Source: an uncultured Sulfurovum sp. (GTDB lineage Bacteria > Campylobacterota > Campylobacteria > Campylobacterales > Sulfurovaceae). From it: a stretch of DNA of 64,000 nt. The DNA lies in the NCBI GenBank assembly GCA_913055205.1, contig CAJXJN010000002.1, positions 32,028 to 96,027 on the forward strand. The letters are read 5' to 3'. Made by a program: the position numbers and the translations under genes. Shown in pieces: positions 40,045 to 51,755 of the stretch (position 1 is the first letter of the stretch; every line of letters begins with the position of its first letter). The notes below the pieces were generated by a model. That model saw nothing but the letters and a program-made list of their open reading frames with translations. It made no database searches and was not told the origin of the DNA.

Positions 40045-41179
40045 TTAACCATCTTTCACTAAATTTGTCTATCTGAAGTTTTTTTAAAGAAATTGATGCA
40101 TTTTCTCCCATTACACTACATTCATTCTGATTGACGTGAAAATATTCAATTGCCTTTTCCAATTCGACAGCTGTTTTTTCCTTACAAATATAACCATCGT
40201 TCTTATCATCAATAATCTCCGGCAAGCCACCTACATTAAATATAATAGACGGAATCACATGCTTTTTAGCATCTATCAAAACATTTGCCAGAGGTTCATC
40301 ATATACTGATGGGCAGACATGAAGACTTGATCTCATATATAACTCATCTACATTAGAGACATAGCCTAAAAACTGTATTTTTTCAGTAAGTTTTTCTTTC
40401 GTTATAAGAGCCACCTGTTCTTGTGAAAATAGATCCTTTTTGTCTATTTTTCCCGCTATTAGAAAATTAATATCTTCATATTTTTTACAAAGGGATATTG
40501 CAGCTTCTATTAAAAGATCAACTCCTTTATGTTTGGCTATTTGTCCGACATATAAAACTGTAAAAACATCTGTTTGTTTCTTTTCATGTTGAGTAGGTAG
40601 ATTATCAGTCTTCTTTCTATCATGTGGTCTACTGTAAATAACTTCTGTTTTTGATTTATCTGCTCCTGATACATGTACCTGATGTTCAATAAATTTTGAA
40701 ACACATATGATCTTAGATACTTTTTTAACAATATAGCCCCACAATTTTCTATAAAGAATATTGTGTAATACCGGAGAATCTCCTATTCTATAAATAATTG
40801 GTTTTTGTATAAAAAACAATAACGGGAAAAAATTTAAAAAATATTCTGGTTTAGACGTATATATATGTGTTGGTTTGAATTTATAATAAATTCTTAGTAA
40901 TTGATATGAACCACCTATTATTTCCATAATTTTAACTATCCATTCTATTAGATTCATATTTTTTCTTAACATAAAGTGATATGGAACAGATTTATAAGTA
41001 ATGGACTTATCTTTTAGATAAGGAACAATTGTTCTTGCGCCTCTTTTTCCATCGATCAAAAATAAAATTTCTATATCATCGTATTCTGATAGCGCACTAA
41101 AAACATCAATATTTGCTTTTTCAGAACCATATAAGAATGGAGATCCAAACAATATTATGATTCTAATTTTTTGTTTCAT
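40022..41179 (-). CDS. glycosyltransferase family 4
   Basis: LYVGQIAKHKGVDLLIEAA; ICPSVYDEPLANVLIDA-like motif. Confidence 0.88.
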   Translation of the reverse strand: MKQKIRIIILFGSPFLYGSEKANIDVFSALSEYDDIEILFLIDGKRGARTIVPYLKDKSITYKSVPYHFMLRKNMNLIEWIVKIMEIIGGSYQLLRIYYKFKPTHIYTSKPEYFLNFFPLLFFIQKPIIYRIGDSPVLHNILYRKLWGYIVKKVSKIICVSKFIEHQVHVSGADKSKTEVIYSRPHDRKKTDNLPTQHEKKQTDVFTVLYVGQIAKHKGVDLLIEAAISLCKKYEDINFLIAGKIDKKDLFSQEQVALITKEKLTEKIQFLGYVSNVDELYMRSSLHVCPSVYDEPLANVLIDAKKHVIPSIIFNVGGLPEIIDDKNDGYICKEKTAVELEKAIEYFHVNQNECSVMGENASISLKKLQIDKFSERWLNVFESTI

Positions 41180-42347
41180 ATGACTTTACTTTCAAGCTAT
41201 TTATAGCTTCAATTAAATTATTTGTTGCATATTCCATAGAATACACTCTATTTTTTCCCTGAATATTACTTTCAACACTATTTGAATTAAAGTTTTTAAT
41301 AAAATTTTTAATTTTTTTTGCCAAGTCAACAGGATTACAACATTCAAATACATCCCCAGTTAAACCTTTGTCAATCAAATCTGGAGCACATCCAACTTGA
41401 TCAGAAACTATTGCTGGTGTTAATGTTGCAAAAGATTCATTAACTACTAACCCCCATGTTTCACCAGTATCAGATGGTAAAATTAATAAATCAGCCAATG
41501 AATAATATAAAGGGAGTTCTGTTTGATTTTTAAAACCAAGAAAATGTATTTTTAGTTTACTATTTCCTTCTGCATATGTTTTCAATTCATTTTCTAATTC
41601 ACCACTTCCAATGAGGATTAATTCTACTTGTATATTTTGCTTAGTTAATATGTTCATAGCCTGTAAAATATCTAATGGTCTTTTTTTTTCAATTAGTTTA
41701 CCAACAAATAATAGTATATATGAATCTTTATCAATACCAATATTTTGTCTGATTAATGTAATGTTAGTATTACGAGACTTTACATAGAAAAAATTCTGAT
41801 CTATAAAATGTGGACAAAAATGTATTTTATCATCATTTACACCATAATATTTTAAATATTTCCTATTATTTTTTCCAACATATAAAATTATATCAAAGAC
41901 TCTTAGCATCATGGTGTATATAAATTTTTTTATTATTTTTTTTATAATTGGTAGATTAGAAGAAAGCTGAGAATCGCCCCTTACCATAATAGGAGTTTTA
42001 TAAATCTTACAAGCTAAAATAGTTTGCCAAAATCCTTTCAAATACCATCCAAGAACAAGAACGGCATCAAATTTCCCTTCCTTTATATGTATATATATGT
42101 CTGGTATATCACATCCTTTAAAGCTGTTGACACTTGGATTTTTAGAAACATTATTTAAAAAAATATATTTATATCCATCTAAAAGATCTATATCCCAATC
42201 ATGTGAAATTCCAAATTCACCATTTAATTTTTCATCTTTACTTTCTTGATGCATATAAAAAACATGTAAATCAACATAATCCGACATATATTTAAACCAA
42301 GGTGAATAATACTGAATAGGATGACTTGTTACAATAGCTAATTTCAT
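41163..42347 (-). CDS. glycosyltransferase family 4
   Basis: LLFVGKLIEKKRPLDILQAM; LPSDTGETWGLVVNESFA. Confidence 0.9.
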   Translation of the reverse strand: MKLAIVTSHPIQYYSPWFKYMSDYVDLHVFYMHQESKDEKLNGEFGISHDWDIDLLDGYKYIFLNNVSKNPSVNSFKGCDIPDIYIHIKEGKFDAVLVLGWYLKGFWQTILACKIYKTPIMVRGDSQLSSNLPIIKKIIKKFIYTMMLRVFDIILYVGKNNRKYLKYYGVNDDKIHFCPHFIDQNFFYVKSRNTNITLIRQNIGIDKDSYILLFVGKLIEKKRPLDILQAMNILTKQNIQVELILIGSGELENELKTYAEGNSKLKIHFLGFKNQTELPLYYSLADLLILPSDTGETWGLVVNESFATLTPAIVSDQVGCAPDLIDKGLTGDVFECCNPVDLAKKIKNFIKNFNSNSVESNIQGKNRVYSMEYATNNLIEAINSLKVKSYETKN

Positions 42348-43321
42348 TTTTTTTCTACTCCAAACCCATTAAATTTTAACATAAACGGTAAATATCTATT
42401 AATTATTTCAATACTCACAAAGATGAAAACAATAGTCAAAATTCGATCCAATCTATACGGTAAATGTCCTATTGTCGCTAAAATAAATGGTGCATAAATT
42501 GTATGCGTTGCTAGGATTATCAGGCTGTTTTTCCCTAAATAAGAGAAAATTGCTTTTACATATTTTAACTGTTGAAATAATTTAGCCAATAATATACTGG
42601 AAACAATACCTGCAAAAGCTGCCAAAAATACATACATTATGTTTCCATAATTACTTTCCAGCATATCTAATTTTGAGTTATTTAATGAAAAATAGAACAA
42701 AGTAGTTGAGCTTATGAAAAAATAGATGATCAGAGTCTTAGTATTACCTATAGTCTCCAATACACCATATCTTTTAACCAACCATCCTGCTGAGAAAAAT
42801 GATAATGCAATTAATGCAATATGAATATTATAAAAAATCTCTACATGCCAGAAATATGCATTTAAAAAACCTACAATAGCCAATGCTGACACTAACCCTA
42901 CAATAACTTCCAATCTATGCTTACTGAAACGTACTATCTGTGAAAATATTATCTCCGTACTAAATAGAGCTGTTAAAAACCACAATGGTACATTTATGCT
43001 ATCCATCCCCATCAAAAATCTAACATAATCAAATGTATCTACGATATTTTTTAAATCATAGATACTACGAAGCAGTAAAGCTAAAAACGTAAATATAATA
43101 AAAGGCCAAACTAGGGTTGAGAACTTTGAAATAACTATAGTTTTAAAATCAGATGCATATTTTTTTTCGTTAAATAGATATCCTGAAATAAAAAAGAATA
43201 AAGGCATATGAAATGAAAAGATGAGAATAGATAATTTTAAAGGAATGGTCATATGACCAATTACCACTAATAGTATACCTATCCCTTTTGCTTGATCAAT
43301 CCAGTTTATTCTATTTATCAT
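42344..43321 (-). CDS. acyltransferase family 3 (OafA/WcjE-like)
   Basis: INWIDQAKGIGILLVVIGHM; FSFHMPLFFFISGYLF. Confidence 0.92.
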   Translation of the reverse strand: MINRINWIDQAKGIGILLVVIGHMTIPLKLSILIFSFHMPLFFFISGYLFNEKKYASDFKTIVISKFSTLVWPFIIFTFLALLLRSIYDLKNIVDTFDYVRFLMGMDSINVPLWFLTALFSTEIIFSQIVRFSKHRLEVIVGLVSALAIVGFLNAYFWHVEIFYNIHIALIALSFFSAGWLVKRYGVLETIGNTKTLIIYFFISSTTLFYFSLNNSKLDMLESNYGNIMYVFLAAFAGIVSSILLAKLFQQLKYVKAIFSYLGKNSLIILATHTIYAPFILATIGHLPYRLDRILTIVFIFVSIEIINRYLPFMLKFNGFGVEKK

Positions 43322-43332
43322 TATTAGTATAC

Positions 43333-44352
43333 CTATATTCTTTTATTTCTAATATATGTGAAAAATGCATTAGTAACCTCTTCATCTATATCTGATTTTT
43401 TTTTGACAAACTCCCAATTATTATCTTTTTTTAAATAATAACCATCAGAATTAATTAAAGTATATGGACCAAAATGCATTCCTTGAAATTCAATTAGATA
43501 ATATCTATAACCATCAAAACAAATATCAAAACCCATCATTGGTTCATTAAACTTTTCGAATAATTCTTTTGCATAATCTAATAAATGATCTTCTACTTTT
43601 ACAAATGCAAAGTTGCCACTTCCACTTGCTTTAAAATCCCCTTCTTTAACATAACGTTTAAGAACATAATATTTTTCACCAAATACAAGTACCTTGTAAT
43701 CATAAGTAAGATTAGGTATGAATTCCTGTAGTATAAAACGTTTAAAATAGTCAAAATAATCTCCAGGGTTTAACTTATTTTTTTGCTGTAGGATATATTT
43801 TTTAATAGGTTTTGCAATAGCACTTTTTATTGTTCGTACATATCCCTTATGGATCAGACAATCATCTTCTGTTGAGAAATCAACAATTTCTTTTTTTGTA
43901 CCAACAAGACTAACCCCCCCACTACCAAAACCATCCAAAGCTTTTATCACAATAGGAAATTTCAAATCTGCATCTTTCATCTCTTTATAATGTCCAAAAT
44001 ATGAGACCTTAAGGGATTTAATACCCAGAATTTTTTTATGTAACTCTTGATAACCTTTATTCTCATGTGATTTAAATACATTAATAGATGGTATTAATAT
44101 ATTTCCTTTTTGCATTAAATAGAGTAAAACATCTTCAATGTATTCTTTATATTCTGATTGTTGAGAACTTGTATATATAACAATAGAATTTTCAATATCA
44201 ATACTAGTATTAACTATCTTATTAAATGTCACATGTTCAACAGGATAGAGCTTCTCAAGTTTTGAAATTATTTTGAAAATGTCTAAACTTTCCCAAGGAT
44301 ATAATTTCTGCCCATAAAAATTTTGTGAATCCGTTATCAAGTAAATTTTCAT
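43333..44352 (-). CDS. ATP-grasp domain protein
   Basis: FPIVIKALDGFGSGGVSLVGTKKEI; MMGFDICFDGYRYYLIEFQGMHFG. Confidence 0.8.
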   Translation of the reverse strand: MKIYLITDSQNFYGQKLYPWESLDIFKIISKLEKLYPVEHVTFNKIVNTSIDIENSIVIYTSSQQSEYKEYIEDVLLYLMQKGNILIPSINVFKSHENKGYQELHKKILGIKSLKVSYFGHYKEMKDADLKFPIVIKALDGFGSGGVSLVGTKKEIVDFSTEDDCLIHKGYVRTIKSAIAKPIKKYILQQKNKLNPGDYFDYFKRFILQEFIPNLTYDYKVLVFGEKYYVLKRYVKEGDFKASGSGNFAFVKVEDHLLDYAKELFEKFNEPMMGFDICFDGYRYYLIEFQGMHFGPYTLINSDGYYLKKDNNWEFVKKKSDIDEEVTNAFFTYIRNKRI

Positions 44353-45839
44353 TATTGGTCCTTATTGTTTGTTAACATTAAAATTTTAAACAGTACTGTC
44401 TTGCCCGGTAAATAGGAAACAATCGTATATAAGCTTTTAGAAAAAAACACTCGCAAGACTCCAAGATACAAAATAGAAAAAAGTAGACTATAGAGTATTA
44501 ATCGAATAATTTTACTATCTAAGGCTTCCATTTCCAAAGAAACTACATTTTCTAAAAATATACCTGAAAATGCCAAAGCAAGCAGTGGTGGAAAAATTGC
44601 AAAGTAAACTGACTTAACTTCTAGGACTTTCAGATAAATACTTACACTGATTAAAAATAATGTTGCTCCAAACAATAATAATACCTGTGCATGTAAATAA
44701 CCCAACACTCCATTAGGTAATACCAAAAGTAAAAGTAAAACAGTTCCTATCAACATTGAAGAATCATAATATGTACACAATTTTTCCTGATGAGAAGAAA
44801 GCAATAAAGAATAAAGAACATGGTTTATAGCATTTAAAGCCATAATGATGGCAGCCGGTGCAAGATATGGTATAACTTCTAACCATTTATCTCCATACAA
44901 AATGAGAACAAGCTCACTGCTCATAGTAAAAACCACATAGGCTATAGGTACAATGATCCAAACAACAAAAAGAATTATTAATCCTCCTATGCGCCTAAAC
45001 TGATCGGTATAAGGTTCTACTTTTGTTAAAATCGGATATATAGAAAAAGTTAATTGCAAGGCAAATTTATTGACTAACAAAGTAGCTAAACCTATTGCTC
45101 TATTGTAGAATCCAAGTTGTGCATAACCCAATATTGCAACAAAAAGACTATTTTCTATTAAGGGCTTTCCTGTTGTCATAAGACCGCTGATAATTCTTTT
45201 TTTTGAAAAATTAATCGTTTTTTTATACTCTGACAGTTTCCATTCCCAGGTTGGACGCCATTTCTGTATAATTAACATCTCATAAATGAAAGGTACGTTA
45301 GACATAAATCCAGGAATAATCAAGGCATATATTCCTGCGCCGGCATAGGCCAAACCTATAGCTAAAGCGGAACCTATTAACAAACCGATACCATGAAGGA
45401 TACGCATACGCTTCCAATCCAATTCGCGCTGTAATTCCATTCGTCGGATTTCAGAAAACAGTTCGAGAAAAAAAACTATGGATAATACATGCAAATAGAC
45501 TGCTACAGTGTCATAAAAATGAAAAAACTCCATCAAAAAAGCTATCAGGTTAGTAAAAATAAACATAAATATTTGCAGGAAAAAACCAAAAGTAAAATGG
45601 TACTGATAATTTACCTTTGAGTCATCTCTAACTTGTAAAACATGTTGAATAAAAGTATTGAATGAAAACACATGAATAAAACCAATTATGCTGGTTACCA
45701 ATGCAAATTCACCGTACGAGCTCGGCACGATCATTCTGACGAGAATGATCATGACCAAAAATTGTAAAACATCGCGGAAAAGGTTGAAACCTGTATTCCA
45801 CAAAACTGACGATTTCGCTTTGCTGCCTAATGAACTCAT
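44352..45839 (-). CDS. oligosaccharide flippase (Wzx/WzxC-like)
   Basis: GSKAKSSVLWNTGFNLFRDVLQFLVMIILVRMIVPSSYGEFAL; multi-TM. Confidence 0.88.
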   Translation of the reverse strand: MSSLGSKAKSSVLWNTGFNLFRDVLQFLVMIILVRMIVPSSYGEFALVTSIIGFIHVFSFNTFIQHVLQVRDDSKVNYQYHFTFGFFLQIFMFIFTNLIAFLMEFFHFYDTVAVYLHVLSIVFFLELFSEIRRMELQRELDWKRMRILHGIGLLIGSALAIGLAYAGAGIYALIIPGFMSNVPFIYEMLIIQKWRPTWEWKLSEYKKTINFSKKRIISGLMTTGKPLIENSLFVAILGYAQLGFYNRAIGLATLLVNKFALQLTFSIYPILTKVEPYTDQFRRIGGLIILFVVWIIVPIAYVVFTMSSELVLILYGDKWLEVIPYLAPAAIIMALNAINHVLYSLLLSSHQEKLCTYYDSSMLIGTVLLLLLVLPNGVLGYLHAQVLLLFGATLFLISVSIYLKVLEVKSVYFAIFPPLLALAFSGIFLENVVSLEMEALDSKIIRLILYSLLFSILYLGVLRVFFSKSLYTIVSYLPGKTVLFKILMLTNNKDQ

Positions 45840-46975
45840 ACGTTATTTTCACCTATTTGCAACAAGTTTTCAACAGACTCAATGACAGTTTTTGAAGATA
45901 TGGACTTCATACATTGATTATCGGTACATGTTTCTGTAAAACATACTGAACATTCAATGTCATTATCTCTCAATACAATGTTCCCTTCTGGAGGAAACCA
46001 CTTATTTGGATAATCTCTTGCACTAAAAACAGCTACAATAGGCGTTTCAACAGCATAAGAAAGGTGCATAGGACCAGTATCATTGGACAAAGTCAATTTG
46101 CAATACCTAAGCATTTCTGCACTTTGCATAGGCGTCAACATTCCTGTAAAATCATAGGTATTTGTTATATCTAATAATTGTTCGGCAAGAGCTTGATCTT
46201 CTTTACCACCGATTATAATTATATTAAAATCTTTTTTAGAAAAGTACAATGCAACTTCTTTAAAATACTCTATAGGCCATCGATTCGAATGACGTTTTGC
46301 ACCCACTACAAAAGCTATATTTTTATGTTTATCAGTAAGATTATTTTGCTTCATTAAGTCAGTTACAGAATGAATATCTTTTTCTGTAATATTTAAAGGA
46401 AACTCTTGATTATAGTTTGTCAAATCGTTTTTTTCTAAAATATCCAATAATCTTTTTCTTTCATCTTTAAAAGTAAAATATTTTTCTTGCTGTTTTTTAA
46501 ATAATCTGGTTGCACCAATTTCCCAGCCAAAAGCATGCTGAATTTTAAATATAAACCTGGCTATGACCATATTTCTAATTTGAGATATAAATGTGGCTTG
46601 ATCCTGCGGAAGTTCAATAAAAAGATCATAATTTTTTTCTTTTATTTTCTTGGCCAGAACTTGTTTATCTACCCCCAAATAATTTATAAACTCATTGACC
46701 AATGACCTATCAATGATATTTTCTATAGATACAAGCGTTGTTCCACCACTATTAGTCATAATATCAATCTCGGCATCAGGAAAGTCTTTCCGCACACTGT
46801 TAATAGCAGGGAGTGCACAAATAGTATCTCCAAATGAACCATTTCTAAATATAAGTATTTTCTTGATTGCACTCTTTTTATTTACTTGTACTTTTTGAAA
46901 TAGCAACTGCTGCAATAAAGATAATAATCCGTTTAAAAAGTTATAGTGAGCTTGAACTGTTTTTATTTTTAGCAT
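45836..46975 (-). CDS. glycosyltransferase family 9 (heptosyltransferase-like)
   Basis: ILIFRNGSFGDTICALPAINSVRKDFPDAEI; LTLSNDTGPMHLSYAVETPIVAVF. Confidence 0.9.
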   Translation of the reverse strand: MLKIKTVQAHYNFLNGLLSLLQQLLFQKVQVNKKSAIKKILIFRNGSFGDTICALPAINSVRKDFPDAEIDIMTNSGGTTLVSIENIIDRSLVNEFINYLGVDKQVLAKKIKEKNYDLFIELPQDQATFISQIRNMVIARFIFKIQHAFGWEIGATRLFKKQQEKYFTFKDERKRLLDILEKNDLTNYNQEFPLNITEKDIHSVTDLMKQNNLTDKHKNIAFVVGAKRHSNRWPIEYFKEVALYFSKKDFNIIIIGGKEDQALAEQLLDITNTYDFTGMLTPMQSAEMLRYCKLTLSNDTGPMHLSYAVETPIVAVFSARDYPNKWFPPEGNIVLRDNDIECSVCFTETCTDNQCMKSISSKTVIESVENLLQIGENNV

Positions 46976-48723
46976 TATTCTTCTACACCAAACTTATTCA
47001 AAACCAATAATGCCCATACTCTTGACCAATGCAATTGCTTATTCAAAAACTTATCTTTTACATCCGCAGGCAACTCAAACTTGTTTATATTTTTTCTGAA
47101 CCATGATTCAAAAGGCAAAGTGAAGCCCATCTTTGGTCTATCTATCACCTCACTAGGCAACAATGATCTTGTTGCATCCGCTAAAATGATCTTGTTGATA
47201 TTAGTATCATACTTCTCTTCCGGTTTAATTTTAAGTACGTAATCAACCAGCTCTTTATCTAAAAATGGCACCCTGATTTCCAGTGAATTCGCCATTCCGA
47301 AGACATCTGTATCTCTTAAAAGCTGGTTTTTCATATACATATTTAGCTCAAAGAACGAGACCTTGTCATCAATCACTTTGATATATGATGAGTTATACTC
47401 TTCCCATAGCTTTACTATTGTTTTATACACGAGATCCCTATCAACTGCTAAGATGTCTGCGATCTCTGTTGGCGTAAATACACCCCTTGTCGGAAGATAA
47501 GTTGCCAAATCATTTTCAATTTGCAATAACTCCAGTTTTTTGTACTTATGAGACATTTGCAGCATCTGAATAATAAAATAAGGTATTTTAGAAAGAAAAT
47601 CCAGCTTTTTGGCATTTTTAAAAGAGGGATAACCATAAAATATCTCATCTCCACCAACACCGGACAGTACTGTTTTAAGACCGCTCTCTCTCGCTGCTTT
47701 TGAAACAAAAAAAGTGTTTAAACCATCTATACTTGGTTGGTCTAAGGAATCTATAAAGTCATCGATAGATTCTAAAAACAGTTTTTCATCGATCAGGTGT
47801 TTGGTGTGATTTGTCTTATATCTGTCAACAACCAGATCTTGATAATACTCTTCCGACAGATCCTTTTCTTCAAAAACCAAAGAGAGTGTCTGCAAGTTCT
47901 CTTTATATTGTGCAGCAATAGCCGTAATAGCCGAAGAATCCAAACCTCCGGATAAGAAAGTACCGATCGGTGCATCACTAACTAAATGCCTTCTAATACT
48001 TTCATGCAAGAGAGTATTAACATCTTTTACAATTTCAGTATACGGTTTTATAATTTTTGGTTCATATTTATATTCATCAAATTTTGTAGTTTTAAGGATA
48101 CCATTTGAATAATATGCATAATTACCTGCAGGAAACATAAATATATTTTCATAAATAGTGATAGGTTCAGGTACTGAGCCTAAAAGCAAAAAAAGTATTT
48201 TTGCATCAAGGTTGATTTTACTTGAGAAGTCTTTTAGTGCTTTTATTTCTGATGAGAAAGCAAAGTTGTCATCATCATTAAAATAGTAAAGCGGCTTAAT
48301 ACCACTTCTATCACGTGCTAAAAAAACATCCCCATTTGATTTATTGTAAATAGCAAAAGCGAACATGCCATTAAGTTTATTAACTATTTTCTCTTTATAC
48401 TCAATGTATCCATTTAAAATTACTTCTGTATCTGAATGAGAATGAAAAACATACCCCTTCTTCTCTAATACTTTTTTTATCTCTTCAAAATTATATATTT
48501 CTCCATTGAAAACAAGAACATAATTTCCATTCTCACTTATCATCGGCTGATGACCATGGTTTGAAAGGTCTAAAATTGAGAGTCTTGTGTGTCCAAAAGC
48601 AAGGTTATTGTTAAAATACACTCCATTATCATCAGGTCCACGGTGATCCATTAACAATAATGATTTTTGAAACTTGTTTCTATCAATAGATTTATTGACT
48701 ATTTGACCTAAAATTCCACACAT
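46975..48723 (-). CDS. asnB: asparagine synthase (glutamine-hydrolysing)
   Basis: MCGILGQIV, DHRGPDDNG, GTFLSGGLDSSAITAIAA. Confidence 0.95.
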   Translation of the reverse strand: MCGILGQIVNKSIDRNKFQKSLLLMDHRGPDDNGVYFNNNLAFGHTRLSILDLSNHGHQPMISENGNYVLVFNGEIYNFEEIKKVLEKKGYVFHSHSDTEVILNGYIEYKEKIVNKLNGMFAFAIYNKSNGDVFLARDRSGIKPLYYFNDDDNFAFSSEIKALKDFSSKINLDAKILFLLLGSVPEPITIYENIFMFPAGNYAYYSNGILKTTKFDEYKYEPKIIKPYTEIVKDVNTLLHESIRRHLVSDAPIGTFLSGGLDSSAITAIAAQYKENLQTLSLVFEEKDLSEEYYQDLVVDRYKTNHTKHLIDEKLFLESIDDFIDSLDQPSIDGLNTFFVSKAARESGLKTVLSGVGGDEIFYGYPSFKNAKKLDFLSKIPYFIIQMLQMSHKYKKLELLQIENDLATYLPTRGVFTPTEIADILAVDRDLVYKTIVKLWEEYNSSYIKVIDDKVSFFELNMYMKNQLLRDTDVFGMANSLEIRVPFLDKELVDYVLKIKPEEKYDTNINKIILADATRSLLPSEVIDRPKMGFTLPFESWFRKNINKFELPADVKDKFLNKQLHWSRVWALLVLNKFGVEE

Positions 48724-48746
48724 TATTTAAACCTTTTCCAATATCA

Positions 48747-49319
48747 TCAATTAACCCTAAATGCATCATCAATCGCTTGGCAAATTGTATGTCCAAACAA
48801 AATATGCATCTCTTGAATCCGTGGAGTATTATCACTCGGAACTATTAAGTTTAAATCACATACTTCATTCATGTATCCGCCTGTTCGACCACTAAATCCT
48901 AAAGTAAAACACTCCATATTTTTAGCCAATTTTAATGCATTCATCACATTAGCACTGTTTCCACTTGTACTAATACCAATAAGCATATCCCCTTTATTTG
49001 CCAATGCTTCAAATTGTCGATCAAATACTCGATCATACCCATAATCATTTCCAATAGCTGTTAAAACTGAGGTATCTGTTGTTAAAGCAATGGCAGGTAA
49101 ACCTTTTCTTTCAACTTTATATCTTCCTGTTAATTCTGCTGCTATATGCTGCGCATCAGCAGCACTTCCACCATTTCCACATAATAATATCTTATTACCA
49201 TTTTTTAAAGTTTCTATAGCTATTTGTGCAGATTTTTCCAAATCACTAATCATTGTTTGCATTACTTTTTGCATTGTTTCCAAATGAAGCTGAAACTCTT
49301 TATTGATCATATCCTGCAT
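48747..49319 (-). CDS. gmhA: D-sedoheptulose 7-phosphate isomerase
   Basis: [37 protein letters not shown]. Confidence 0.94.
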   Translation of the reverse strand: MQDMINKEFQLHLETMQKVMQTMISDLEKSAQIAIETLKNGNKILLCGNGGSAADAQHIAAELTGRYKVERKGLPAIALTTDTSVLTAIGNDYGYDRVFDRQFEALANKGDMLIGISTSGNSANVMNALKLAKNMECFTLGFSGRTGGYMNEVCDLNLIVPSDNTPRIQEMHILFGHTICQAIDDAFRVN

Positions 49320-50746
49320 TTATCAGCCTTTTTTATTTTTTGTATTGTCTGTGTTGTACTTTTACCATCGACAAATGTCACTAGTTTAACTTCATTAACT
49401 ATATCACTTCCTACAATCTTTTTACCTTCATAATCTGCACCCTTAACCAAGATATCAGGCTTAATTAAAGAAATCAGATTATAAGGGGTATCCTCTTCAA
49501 ATATCACCACATAATCTACACTTTCCAATGCTGCCAAAACAAATGCCCTATCCTCTTGGGTATTAATAGGTCTATCCTCTCCCTTAAGACGCTTAACACT
49601 TGCATCACTATTAAGACCTAAAATTAATATATCTCCAAATGATTTGGCTATATCCAAATAAGATACATGACCTCGATGCAGAATATCAAAACACCCATTG
49701 GTAAAAACTATTTTTTTATGCTGCTTTTTGAATCTTTCAACAGTATAACTAATCTCATTCCAAGATTTAATATGAGAGTCTATACTACTTTTTTTATGCA
49801 AACTAGATTTATATTCTTCTATTTCTTCTATAGTAGCAGTTGCACTACCCAATTTTCCTACTACCACACTAGCTGCTAAATTAGCAAATTCAACCGCTTT
49901 CTCTATATTAATATCTTGAGCTAAACAAAATCCAAGTGATGATAATACTGTATCACCCGCACCTGTTACATCATAAACTTCTCTAGCTACAGTAGGACGT
50001 TTAATTAATTGATCTTTATAGATAGCAATTCCATCTTGACTTAATGTAATCATAGAAATTTGTAAAGATCCAGTTTGTTTTAATAACTGCAAAGCCTCGA
50101 TCAAAGAATCATCATCTACAATATCAATTCCTGTAGCAATACTTGCTTCTTTTTTATTGGGAGTTAATAAATAGGCATTTTCATATTTACTGTAATCCGT
50201 TCCTTTTGGATCTACTAATACTTTTTTATTATGCTTATTGGCACTTTGAATTATTGCTTTACATACATTTTTAGTCAAAACGCCTTTACCATAATCAGAC
50301 AATAATACAAGATCATAGTCTTGTACTTTTTCTTCAAAAAGCTTAATCAAATATTCTTCACTTTGAGTATCTATAGCATTTTTTGTTTCATGATCATATC
50401 GTACTACTTGCGCTTTGGCTGCCATAATACGACTTTTTTTAGATGTTTTTCGTTCATTTTGAGTAACTAAAAAATGTTCTACACTGATAGTATTTAACAT
50501 ATCAATTAACTCTTTAGCTACCAAATCATTACCAATTACACTCATTACGGCAACATTTGATCCTAAAGCTTTCAGATTATTAACAACATTACCTGCACCA
50601 CCCAAGACTGTTGTTTCTTTTTCAATATCTACTACTTGAACAGGTGCTTCAGGCGATATACGATCACATTGACCCCACAAATAATGATCTATCATTAAAT
50701 CACCAATGACCAAGATATTCGTATTATGTGAAAATTGATTATGCAT
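49307..50746 (-). CDS. hldE: bifunctional heptose-7-P kinase / heptose-1-P adenylyltransferase
   Basis: [49 protein letters not shown]. Confidence 0.95.
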   Translation of the reverse strand: MHNQFSHNTNILVIGDLMIDHYLWGQCDRISPEAPVQVVDIEKETTVLGGAGNVVNNLKALGSNVAVMSVIGNDLVAKELIDMLNTISVEHFLVTQNERKTSKKSRIMAAKAQVVRYDHETKNAIDTQSEEYLIKLFEEKVQDYDLVLLSDYGKGVLTKNVCKAIIQSANKHNKKVLVDPKGTDYSKYENAYLLTPNKKEASIATGIDIVDDDSLIEALQLLKQTGSLQISMITLSQDGIAIYKDQLIKRPTVAREVYDVTGAGDTVLSSLGFCLAQDINIEKAVEFANLAASVVVGKLGSATATIEEIEEYKSSLHKKSSIDSHIKSWNEISYTVERFKKQHKKIVFTNGCFDILHRGHVSYLDIAKSFGDILILGLNSDASVKRLKGEDRPINTQEDRAFVLAALESVDYVVIFEEDTPYNLISLIKPDILVKGADYEGKKIVGSDIVNEVKLVTFVDGKSTTQTIQKIKKADKCRI

Positions 50747-51755
50747 TTTTTACTTCTAACTCATAAAGCCGTTTAATTTCAGGAATATAAGCTTTTATAC
50801 CATCCTCCATCTCATAATTTGGTATATAACCTATATATTGCTTAGTCTCCTCAATATTAGCTTCAGTATGAAACTGATATTGGCCTATAAAGGGGTTTGG
50901 GATATATTCTGTTCCATAATCCGTACCTAACTCTTTTTGTAAAATATCCGCTATATCTTGAAAACTTCGTGCTTTTCCTGTCCCTACATTATAAATTCCA
51001 CTTTTTTTGGGGCTACATGCTTTAATATTGGCTTGAATCACATCTTCAATATAAATAAAATCTCTTAAAATCTTATCACTACCTTCAAAAAGTTTGGGTG
51101 TATTACCTGCAAGAATTTGATGCCCAAACTGTACAACGGTTGAAGCAGTTTTGTTTTTATAAAATTCTCTTGCACCATATACATTAAAATATCGCAATCC
51201 AACAATAGAAATATCCAAATCCTGCTTTAAATATTTTCTAGTAATATTATCCATCATTAATTTAGAAAAACCATAGACATTTCCTGGGTTTTCACACCCC
51301 ACAGTTTGAGGACTGGGTGCATCACCATATGTTGCTGCACTACTAGCGTAAATCATATTTGCTTTATGCTTAATTGCAATTTTAAGTAAATCTTCATATG
51401 CATTTACATTCGTTTGGATCATTAAGTCTTGTTCTTTTACGGTAGTATCTGAAATTGCTGCTTGATGAAAAATATAATCAAATTGATAATCTTCTTCTAA
51501 TGATTTCAACACAACTTTATCATTGATATCACCACTAATTACCACGCCGTTAAATCCAAGAAGATTTTTATAATGTCCGAAACTCATTAAATTACCATTA
51601 CTAAAAGTTTCTTCATTCCTAAATTTATCTAAAACAATTATTTTACATTTTGGATAATTATTTTGAAAATAAAAAGCTAAATTACTTCCTATAAAACCAG
51701 CACCTCCTGTAATGAGTACAGTTTTATGCTTAAAATCTATATCTGTATATTTCAA
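50739..51755 (-). CDS. hldD: ADP-L-glycero-D-manno-heptose 6-epimerase
   Basis: VLITGGAGFIGSNLAFYFQ; LRYFNVYGAREFYKNKTASTV. Confidence 0.92.
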   Translation of the reverse strand: MKYTDIDFKHKTVLITGGAGFIGSNLAFYFQNNYPKCKIIVLDKFRNEETFSNGNLMSFGHYKNLLGFNGVVISGDINDKVVLKSLEEDYQFDYIFHQAAISDTTVKEQDLMIQTNVNAYEDLLKIAIKHKANMIYASSAATYGDAPSPQTVGCENPGNVYGFSKLMMDNITRKYLKQDLDISIVGLRYFNVYGAREFYKNKTASTVVQFGHQILAGNTPKLFEGSDKILRDFIYIEDVIQANIKACSPKKSGIYNVGTGKARSFQDIADILQKELGTDYGTEYIPNPFIGQYQFHTEANIEETKQYIGYIPNYEMEDGIKAYIPEIKRLYELEVKNA

